Origin: Parasedimentitalea marina
GTDB lineage: Bacteria > Pseudomonadota > Alphaproteobacteria > Rhodobacterales > Rhodobacteraceae
DNA: 64,000 nucleotides
NCBI RefSeq assembly: GCF_004006175.1
Contig: NZ_CP033219.1
Span: forward strand, 1,302,001-1,366,000
Reading direction: 5' to 3'
Part shown: piece by piece, positions 58,198 through 64,000 of the stretch
Layout of the letters: each line of letters begins with the position of its first letter
Position numbering within the stretch: position 1 is the stretch's first letter
Made by a program: the position numbers and the translations under genes
Notes under the pieces: generated by a model
Databases searched by the model: none
What the model saw: only the letters and a program-made list of their open reading frames with translations
Told to the model about the DNA's origin: nothing

Positions 58198-59637
58198 ATG
58201 ATCCAAGCTGATCTCAATGTAATTCTGCCGGAAATGATCCTGGCCGTTTACGCCATGTTGGCACTGCTGTTTGCGGTCTATTCGACCAAGGACAAGCTGG
58301 GGCCGCTGTTGATCTGGACCACAAGTGGTCTGATGGCACTTCTGGCGCTGTGGATTGCCGGCAGTGGTAGCGGCACAAATGTTGCCTTTGACGGAATGTT
58401 CGTCGATGACGGATTTTCCCGCTTTGCCAAAGTTACCATTCTGTTGTCGGCAGCGGCGGTGCTGGTGATGGGGCAAGACTATATGGTGCAACGCGGCATG
58501 CTGCGGTTTGAATACCCGCTGCTGGTGTCACTGAGTGCTGTAGGCATGATGATGATGGTGTCTGCCGGCGATCTGATGTCGCTGTATATGGGGCTAGAGC
58601 TGCAGTCGCTTGCGCTATACGTCGTGGCCTCTATGCGGCGCGACAGTGTCAAATCGACCGAAGCGGGGCTGAAGTATTTTGTTCTGGGCGCTTTGTCGTC
58701 TGGTTTGCTGCTGTACGGGGCGTCCTTGGTTTATGGTTTCGCCGGCACCACCAAGTTCGAAGGTATCATCCAGGTAGCTCAGCACGGCGAAGTCTCAATT
58801 GGGTTGCTGTTTGGCATCGTGTTCCTGATTTCGGGTCTGGCGTTTAAGGTATCGGCCGTGCCGTTCCACATGTGGACACCGGACGTCTATGAGGGCGCGC
58901 CGACACCGGTCACCGCTTTCTTCGCATCGGCGCCTAAAATGGCGGCGATGGGCTTGTTTGCCCGCGTGATGCATGATGCCTTTGGCAATGCAGTGGCAGA
59001 GTGGAGCCAGGTTGTTGCCATGCTGTCGCTGGCCTCTATGTTCCTGGGTGCTGTGGCGGCGATTGGTCAGACCAACATCAAACGCCTGATGGCCTATTCT
59101 TCGATTGCGCATATGGGCTTTGCACTGATGGGGCTGGCGTCGGGCACCGTGTTTGGAGTGCAGGCGATGCTGATCTACATGGCGATCTACGTCACCATGA
59201 ACATCGGCACCTTTGCCTTTATTCTGATGATGGAAAAGGACGGCAAACCAGTCACCGACATCTCGTCGTTGAACCTTTACGCGCGCCGTGAGCCGGGCAA
59301 GGCGCTGGCGATGTTGGTGTTGTTGTTCTCGCTGGCGGGTGTACCGCCAATGTTGGGCTTCTTTGGTAAGTTCTACGTTCTGCGGGCAGCTTATGAGGGT
59401 GGTTTGGCCTGGCTGGCCATTGCCGGTGTGGTGGCCTCGGTGATTGGTGCCTTCTACTATCTGCGCATTGTCTATTACATGTACTTTGGTGAAGAGGGCG
59501 AAGAACTGGATCGGAATTCATCGCCTGTTCTCTGGGGCTTTCTGGTGGCCTCGGCGGCGGTAATGGTTTTGGGGATCATCAATATGTTTGGCGTTGAGAG
59601 CGCTGCAGCAGCTGCTGCAGCCACGCTCGTCAACTGA
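58198..59637 (+). CDS. nuoN: NADH-quinone oxidoreductase subunit N
   Basis: The 479-aa third antiporter-like subunit has [17 protein letters not shown] near 125-140 (key Glu), [26 protein letters not shown] near 215-240 (key Lys) and [21 protein letters not shown] near 300. It ends the complex I genes. A GC hairpin follows at 59669-59690, then the repeat element and birA. Confidence 0.96.
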   Translation: MIQADLNVILPEMILAVYAMLALLFAVYSTKDKLGPLLIWTTSGLMALLALWIAGSGSGTNVAFDGMFVDDGFSRFAKVTILLSAAAVLVMGQDYMVQRGMLRFEYPLLVSLSAVGMMMMVSAGDLMSLYMGLELQSLALYVVASMRRDSVKSTEAGLKYFVLGALSSGLLLYGASLVYGFAGTTKFEGIIQVAQHGEVSIGLLFGIVFLISGLAFKVSAVPFHMWTPDVYEGAPTPVTAFFASAPKMAAMGLFARVMHDAFGNAVAEWSQVVAMLSLASMFLGAVAAIGQTNIKRLMAYSSIAHMGFALMGLASGTVFGVQAMLIYMAIYVTMNIGTFAFILMMEKDGKPVTDISSLNLYARREPGKALAMLVLLFSLAGVPPMLGFFGKFYVLRAAYEGGLAWLAIAGVVASVIGAFYYLRIVYYMYFGEEGEELDRNSSPVLWGFLVASAAVMVLGIINMFGVESAAAAAAATLVN

Positions 59638-59668
59638 TCTCAGGACGAGCAAAAGGTTAGAATAATGT

Positions 59669-59690
59669 GACGCGCCCTTATGGGCGCGTC
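59669..59690 (+). terminator. Hairpin after nuoN
   Basis: GACGCGCCC pairs with GGGCGCGTC around TTAT, a nine-pair stem. Only three T follow, so partial attenuation before birA is likely rather than full stop. It lies 31 bases after the nuoN stop. Confidence 0.6.
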
Positions 59691-59705
59691 GCCGTTTGTA
59701 GAGAT

Positions 59706-59742
59706 GCCTTCGGCGAGAGTATTTAACGAAAAAAGATGATGA
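59706..59742 (+). repeat. Dispersed hairpin-GAGTATTT element (copy 5)
   Basis: It has a GCC-tTC-GGC mini-stem (GCCTTCGGC), GAGAGTATTT and a tail AACGAAAAAAGATGATG, ending 7 bases before the birA start. The nuoN hairpin lies just upstream. Confidence 0.6.
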
Positions 59743-59749
59743 GGGTGAC

Positions 59750-60499
59750 ATGCGTAAGTGGCCGGATGGATATGGACGGCGGATCCTGGCGGAGGTGGAC
59801 AGCACGCTGAGCGAGGCGGCGCGGATTGCGCCGGATCTGGCGGGGCCTGAGTGGATCCTGGCGCGCCATCAGACTGCAGCGCGGGGCCGTCGTGGGCGGG
59901 CCTGGGCCAATCCGGAGGGTAATTTGGCCTGCACACTGGTTTTACGCCCTGAAGGGACGCCAGCGCAGGCGGCTTTACGCAGTTTTGTCGCCTCGCTGGC
60001 ATTGTTTGACGCCTGTGTCGTGGTGACGGGGCGTGCCACTGGGTTTGCGCTGAAATGGCCCAATGACGTGTTGCTGAATGGTGGAAAATTGGCCGGTATT
60101 CTGCTGGAGAGCGCGGGTGTAGATCGGGGCACGAGCCACCTGTTTGTGGGTATCGGTGTGAACTTGAGCGAAGTGCCGCCACGTGAACAGTTGGAGGAGG
60201 GTGCATTGCGTCCGGTTTCGCTGTTGTCTGAAACCGGGGCATCAGTTTCCCCCGAGGACTTTCTTGACGAATTGGCCGCCGCCTTTGCGCAATACGAGCA
60301 ACAATTTGTGACCTATGGGTTTGAGAGCATCCGCAATGCCTGGTTGGCCAGAGCTGCCAAGCTGGGCGAGGTTATTGCGGCCCGTACCGCGACCTCGGAA
60401 ACCACCGGAACATTTGAAACGGTGGACGGGGATGGCAACCTTGTTCTAAACACCGCCAAGGGTCGTGTTTGCATTCCGGCGGCCGACGTCTATTTTTAG
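59750..60499 (+). CDS. birA: Biotin--protein ligase without DNA-binding domain
   Basis: BirA loads biotin on carboxylase carrier domains such as LiuD Lys608. The 249-aa protein lacks the N-terminal helix-turn-helix of E. coli BirA, so it is a group I ligase and not a repressor. It has QTAARGRRGRAW near 42-53 (biotinyl-AMP loop GRGRRG type), ALKWPNDVLLNGGKLAGILLE near 100-120 with the catalytic Lys, and a small C-terminal domain. A birA gene directly after nuoN is also known in Paracoccus complex I clusters. Confidence 0.93.
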   Translation: MRKWPDGYGRRILAEVDSTLSEAARIAPDLAGPEWILARHQTAARGRRGRAWANPEGNLACTLVLRPEGTPAQAALRSFVASLALFDACVVVTGRATGFALKWPNDVLLNGGKLAGILLESAGVDRGTSHLFVGIGVNLSEVPPREQLEEGALRPVSLLSETGASVSPEDFLDELAAAFAQYEQQFVTYGFESIRNAWLARAAKLGEVIAARTATSETTGTFETVDGDGNLVLNTAKGRVCIPAADVYF

Positions 60500-60514
60500 G
60501 AAAGGCCAGGCACG

Positions 60515-61303
60515 ATGCTTTTGGCAGTTGACTGTGGCAATACCAATACAGTGTTTTCCATTTGGGATGGCGAGCGCTTTGTCGGCACCTGGCGCACCGC
60601 CACTGATTGGAAGCGCACGGCGGATCAGTATTTCGTCTGGCTGAATACACTGATGCGGTTGCAGGAGATTGAAGCCGAGATCACTGACATGATCGTTTCG
60701 TCGACAGTGCCGCGGGTGGTGTTCAATCTGCGGGTTCTTGCGGATCGATATTTCAATACGCGGCCGCTGGTGGTGGGCAAATCCGATTGTCTGTTACCGG
60801 TAGACGTACGCGTCGACGAGGGCACCGGCGTTGGACCGGACCGGCTGGTCAATACCGTTGCCGGCTTTGATCATTACGGTGGCAATCTGATCATGGTGGA
60901 TTTTGGCACTGCCACTACGTTTGATGTGGTGGCCGAAGATGGGGCATATATTGGCGGCGTGATTGCTCCGGGGGTGAATCTTAGCCTTGAGGCGCTGCAT
61001 CAGGCGGCGGCAGCCCTGCCCCATGTTGACATTTCGAAGCCACAGTCGGTAATAGGCACCAACACCGTAGCCTGCATGCAATCCGGCGTGTTCTGGGGCT
61101 ATGTGGGACTGGTGCGCGAGATCTGCACGCGGATCAAAGCGGAACACGGCGTTCCGATGAAAATCATCTCGACAGGCGGGCTGGCGCCTTTATTCCAGCA
61201 ATCAGCACAGTTATTTGACGCTTTTGAGGATGATCTGACCATGCATGGTTTGCAGATTATTCACAAATACAACAAGGAAAACGGTCTCCAAGATGAGCAC
61301 TGA
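60515..61303 (+). CDS. coaX: Type III pantothenate kinase
   Basis: CoaX phosphorylates pantothenate, the first step of CoA synthesis, in a potassium-dependent, ASKHA-fold manner. The 262-aa protein begins LLAVDCGNTNTVFSIW (Asp6, phosphate loop), then VDEGTGVGPDRLVN near 107, LIMVDFGTATTFDVV near 127-141, and GGVIAPGVNLS near 149. ATG 60515 follows AGGAAAGG. The stop is inside the rnj start region (11-base overlap). Confidence 0.94.
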   Translation: MLLAVDCGNTNTVFSIWDGERFVGTWRTATDWKRTADQYFVWLNTLMRLQEIEAEITDMIVSSTVPRVVFNLRVLADRYFNTRPLVVGKSDCLLPVDVRVDEGTGVGPDRLVNTVAGFDHYGGNLIMVDFGTATTFDVVAEDGAYIGGVIAPGVNLSLEALHQAAAALPHVDISKPQSVIGTNTVACMQSGVFWGYVGLVREICTRIKAEHGVPMKIISTGGLAPLFQQSAQLFDAFEDDLTMHGLQIIHKYNKENGLQDEH

Positions 61304-62960
61304 ACGATTGATCTATCTGCCCCTCGGTGGGGCAGGCGAAATTGGTATGAACGCCTATGTCTATGGCTATGGCAAACCCGGCAAAGAGCGCCTGATCCTG
61401 GTGGATCTGGGCGTTGCCTTCCCGGATATGGATAGCACCCCCGGTGTTGATCTGATCATGCCCGACATGACCTGGCTGCAGGAACGCGCCGACCAGCTGG
61501 AAGGCATTTTTATCACCCACGCGCACGAAGACCACATTGGTGGCGTGGCGCATATGTATGGCAAGCTGAACGTGCCAATCTATGCGCGGTCCTTTACCGC
61601 CAATATTGCGCGCCGCAAGATGAAGGAACACGGCCATCCGGAAGATGCGGTGCGCACCGTTTCAGCCTGGCCTGAAGTCACCAAACTCGGTCCTTTCAGC
61701 ATTGGTGTCGTGCCAATATCGCACTCGGTGCCCGAAAGTGGTGGCATGGTAATCGATTCCCCAGCGGGTCGTGTGTTGCACTCAGGCGATTTCAAAACCG
61801 ATCCAACTCCAATTGTTGGCGAACCGTTCGACCCAGTGGTTTGGACTGAGCTGAGCAAGGGGGGCGTACAGGCGCTGATGTGCGACAGCACAAACGTGTT
61901 CTCGCCGAACCCTGGTCGTTCGGAACTGGAACTGGGTCCTGAGATCACCAAGCTGGTTCAGGATGCCAAGGGCATGGTTGTTGCCACCACCTTTGCCTCT
62001 AATGTGGCGCGCGTGAAGACGTTGGCCGAGGCTGGCGAGCGGGCAGGGCGTTCGGTTGTGTTGCTGGGACGGGCGATGCAGCGGATGGTCGAGGCATCGG
62101 TTGAAACCGGTGTGCTGACGGACTTTCCATCGGTTGTCAGCCCCGAGGAGGCCACTCAGATGCCGCGTGAAAACGTGATGTTGCTGGTGACGGGCAGTCA
62201 GGGCGAACGCCGGGCGGCCTCGGCGCAGCTGGCGCGTGGCAAGTACCGTGGTTTGCAACTGAAAGAGGGCGATCTGTTCCTGTTTTCCTCGAAGACTATT
62301 CCGGGCAACGAGAAGGGCGTGATCGGCATCATGAACCAGCTCTCGGAAAAGGGCGTGGATGTTGTGGACGATAGCTCGGGGCTCTACCACGTCTCGGGTC
62401 ACGCGAACCGTCCCGATCTGGAAACTCTGCATGATCTGGTTAAGCCCAAAATGCTGATCCCGATGCATGGTGAACACCGCCATTTGCGCGAACATGCGCG
62501 GTTGGGGATCAGCAAGGGCATGGCCAGTGCGGTTGTTGTGAACGGCATGATGATGGACCTGACCGGCGAGACGCCTGTGGTGGCCGAATATGTCGATACC
62601 GGTCGCACCTATCTGGATGGCACCGTGAAAATTGGCGCCATGGACGGGGTTGTTCGTGACCGTATTCGGATGGCGCTGAACGGCCATGTGGTGGTGACCG
62701 TGATTCTGGACGAGGAAGACGCTCCGTTGGGTGAGCCATGGTGCGATGTCAAAGGTTTGCCCGAAACTGGACGCTCAAAAGGCGGGCTGGTTGAAGTCCT
62801 GGAAGCGGATTTGGACCAGTTCCTGAAGCGGTCCAATAAAAAGACCCTTCGTGACGATGACAAGTTGGAGGATGGTCTGCGGCGCGTTGCACGGCAGACC
62901 TCGCAGAACGAGATCGGTAAAAAGCCAGAAGTGACGGTGGTCGTAAGCCGGATGCGGTAA
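61293..62960 (+). CDS. rnj: Ribonuclease J
   Basis: This metallo-beta-lactamase, beta-CASP RNase has endo- and 5'-3' exonuclease activity on RNA. The 555-aa protein has the metal motif HAHEDHIGG (His76, His78, Asp80, His81), HSGDFKTDPTP near 160 and MCDSTN. SQGERRAASAQLARG in the beta-CASP part and a YHVSGHANRPDL region near 370 (late His) follow. ATG 61293 gives MSTERLIYLPLGGAGEIG, the family start. It follows coaX with overlap and ends in a strong terminator. In Rhodobacter, RNase J works along with RNase E. Confidence 0.95.
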   Translation: MSTERLIYLPLGGAGEIGMNAYVYGYGKPGKERLILVDLGVAFPDMDSTPGVDLIMPDMTWLQERADQLEGIFITHAHEDHIGGVAHMYGKLNVPIYARSFTANIARRKMKEHGHPEDAVRTVSAWPEVTKLGPFSIGVVPISHSVPESGGMVIDSPAGRVLHSGDFKTDPTPIVGEPFDPVVWTELSKGGVQALMCDSTNVFSPNPGRSELELGPEITKLVQDAKGMVVATTFASNVARVKTLAEAGERAGRSVVLLGRAMQRMVEASVETGVLTDFPSVVSPEEATQMPRENVMLLVTGSQGERRAASAQLARGKYRGLQLKEGDLFLFSSKTIPGNEKGVIGIMNQLSEKGVDVVDDSSGLYHVSGHANRPDLETLHDLVKPKMLIPMHGEHRHLREHARLGISKGMASAVVVNGMMMDLTGETPVVAEYVDTGRTYLDGTVKIGAMDGVVRDRIRMALNGHVVVTVILDEEDAPLGEPWCDVKGLPETGRSKGGLVEVLEADLDQFLKRSNKKTLRDDDKLEDGLRRVARQTSQNEIGKKPEVTVVVSRMR

Positions 62961-63013
62961 GGCTGGGTCTTCAACGCATGCCCCAACGGGGCAAGGCAGT
63001 CTAGGCAGATGCA

Positions 63014-63046
63014 AAAACGCCCCGGTTGTTCCGACCGGGGCGTTTT
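63014..63046 (+). terminator. Rho-independent terminator of rnj
   Basis: AAAACGCCCCGGT pairs with ACCGGGGCGTTTT around TGTTCCG, a 13-pair stem ending in T4, 53 bases after the stop. Confidence 0.93.
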
Positions 63047-63100
63047 CTTGTGTGTGAGTGGTTGGTAGTTCGTTAGTGAGTGGTGGTGTGTTCTGTGTGG

Positions 63101-63271
63101 TCAGGCTACGCGGCGGAAAAACAGCGTGGCAGGCAGTCGCAATAGTGTCGCGATTTTGCGACCGGCGGCAACCATGCTCTCCTGGATGTACTCGCCACGC
63201 AGTTGGCGTGCACGTGCTTCGATGTGGTGGATCTCGGCGGATGTCAGTTCTGGAAAATCTGTCAGTTTCAT
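63101..63271 (-). CDS. Small 56-aa protein, unknown function
   Basis: This short frame starts MKLTDFPELTSAEIHHIEAR, has a helical charged central part (ARQLRGEYIQESMVAAGRK), and ends with a basic-hydrophobic stretch LLRLPATLFFRRVA. The codon choice is consistent with coding, and there is a weak ribosome site (TAAGAG). It lies between two convergent-facing terminators with an AT-rich upstream region containing palindromes. It resembles small Rhodobacteraceae proteins that sit near regulators, but I cannot name the family. Confidence 0.5.
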   Translation of the reverse strand: MKLTDFPELTSAEIHHIEARARQLRGEYIQESMVAAGRKIATLLRLPATLFFRRVA

Positions 63272-63292
63272 GGCTCTTACTCGCTACGTCAT

Positions 63293-63337
63293 CAATCATC
63301 GTGTTGTCTTGATTGGCAGATAAGCGAGCCGGCTCGC
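63293..63337. promoter_or_regulatory. Palindromes upstream of the small gene
   Basis: CAATCA-N11-TGATTG (63293-63315) and the perfect 14-base palindrome GCGAGCCGGCTCGC (63324-63337) lie within 70 bases of the small gene's start. Either could be a regulator site; the second could also be a hairpin. Confidence 0.35.
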
Positions 63338-63398
63338 AAAAACACCGGCTATTTCCACATTGCCGCTATGCTGCGCGCGCAAAGGTATTGCAGCAAGC

Positions 63399-63430
63399 AA
63401 AAAGGCCGCACCCTAGGGTACGGCCTTTTT
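63399..63430 (-). terminator. Bidirectional terminator of the DEAD-box gene
   Basis: AAAAAGGCCG-c-ACCC pairs with GGGT-a-CGGCCTTTTT; T-runs are on both strands. It lies about 20 bases after the helicase stop. Confidence 0.9.
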
Positions 63431-63450
63431 GGTCATCAGATTTGGTTGGA

Positions 63451-64000
63451 TCAGCCCGCGCGGCGCTCTTCAAAGCTTAGCGCAATGAAGCTGGGGAGGT
63501 GATCGCCCAGGCCGACGACGGTCTTGCCGTTGTCACGACCCCCGCGTGAGCGGTTGTTTGAGCGCGACGAAGATCTGTTGTCGCCTGATTTGCCCCGATT
63601 ATCGTTTGAGTTTGCCCGGCGGTCATCAGATTTGTTCTGGCGACTATCGGTCTTTGACTTGGTCTGGGTGTCAGCGGCCGCAGCAGGAGCCTGTACATTG
63701 GTTTCAGGCGTTGCGGCCTGTGTGTCGGTTGCTGCTGCAACTTTATCACTGGTCTTACTGCGGGTCTCGCCTGACTTGGACGAGCGACGCGTGCGGCCAG
63801 TGTATTTTTTCTCTTCGCCGCCATCTGCGACTTCTGCGGGTTTCGCAGTCTTTAGTGGATTTTCCAGACGCGGAATTTCATTCTGAACCAGACGTTCGAT
63901 ATCGGCGAGGTTCTTTTCGTCTTTGGGAACACAGATCATCATTGCCGTTCCATCACGACCTGCACGACCGGTGCGGCCGATACGGTGTACATAGTCTTCG
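63451..64000 (-). CDS. DEAD-box RNA helicase, C-terminal part (partial)
   Basis: The window holds the last 182 residues of an RNA helicase, cut at its N-terminal side. The first visible residues are motif VI, YVHRIGRTGRAGRDG, with the arginine fingers. After a short end of the RecA2 domain (MICVPKDEKNLADIERLV), about 120 residues are low complexity. These are rich in Lys, Ser, Asn, Arg and Ala, with SRGGRDN, a likely RNA-binding tail, and end LPSFIALSFEERRAG. Such tails are typical of RhlE/CsdA-like helicases in cold adaptation or the degradosome. The exact subgroup cannot be told from this part. Confidence 0.92.
   Translation of the reverse strand, partial: EDYVHRIGRTGRAGRDGTAMMICVPKDEKNLADIERLVQNEIPRLENPLKTAKPAEVADGGEEKKYTGRTRRSSKSGETRSKTSDKVAAATDTQAATPETNVQAPAAAADTQTKSKTDSRQNKSDDRRANSNDNRGKSGDNRSSSRSNNRSRGGRDNGKTVVGLGDHLPSFIALSFEERRAG

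Noticed and set aside
61782..62687. 301-codon frame antisense to rnj
   Set aside because: Shadow frame with His/Arg/Gln-rich content and no domain.
1..64000. Search by eye for CRISPR arrays, insertion sequences, prophage genes, tRNA and rRNA
   Set aside because: No regularly spaced repeats, transposase or phage genes, or cloverleaf-like CCA-ended segments were seen; the gene content is core metabolism.

Overview
The window reads as chromosomal DNA of a marine-type alphaproteobacterium of the Rhodobacteraceae (Roseobacter group). The evidence is a GC-rich coding style, a 14-gene nuo operon broken up by Rhodobacterales-type small reading frames (DUF5337, DUF5333, two lipoproteins, a CMD-family protein), a NuoE with a long C-terminal extension, birA straight after nuoN, a DUF3422 protein, and a leucine (liu) degradation cluster. 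I see no insertion sequence, prophage, CRISPR array, rRNA or tRNA. Almost all of the window is core metabolism with dense, overlapping genes.

Layout. 1-2460: the end of an IorAB-type molybdenum hydroxylase (minus), divergent from a TetR regulator. 2479-6494: tryptophan degradation genes kynU, a GNAT gene and kynA, and, separately, an SDR/MmcQ pair. 6905-12034: a small methyltransferase, pntAB transhydrogenase and a DUF3422 protein. 12157-21772: a peptide-type ABC transporter (binding protein and two permeases on minus; a fused double ATPase on plus) divergent with three M20 deacylase genes (argE-like and a tandem hipO-like pair). This looks like one uptake-and-deacylation cassette. 21854-26277: a secreted small protein, an LPS glycosyltransferase with waaA, moaA, and a small lipoprotein. 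26304-32212: alkD-like, glmS and glmU (minus), then a HAD phosphatase and a DegT-family aminotransferase.

32396-42578: the leucine/isovalerate cluster ivd, LprI-like 1, (ompW on minus), acyl-CoA synthetase, LprI-like 2, liuB, liuD, liuE, liuC. Together these convert isovaleryl-CoA to acetyl-CoA and acetoacetate. Two paralogous secreted six-cysteine proteins are translationally coupled into it. 42735-59637: the nuo operon nuoA-N for respiratory complex I, with five non-structural genes. 59750-62960: birA, coaX and rnj. 63101-64000: a 56-aa reading frame and the end of a DEAD-box RNA helicase.

The most interesting items not explained by gene calls are three. (1) A dispersed intergenic element with five copies in the window, in which a GC stem-loop is followed by GAGTATTT and an A-rich AGATGA tail; it sits at gene junctions, several inside operons. 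(2) The LprI-like pair in the leucine operon. (3) Good operator candidates at the liu promoter, at the promoter of the M20 pair, and between iorA and the TetR gene. I did not find a convincing new defence or mobile system. Functions are assigned from recognisable motifs without database searches.
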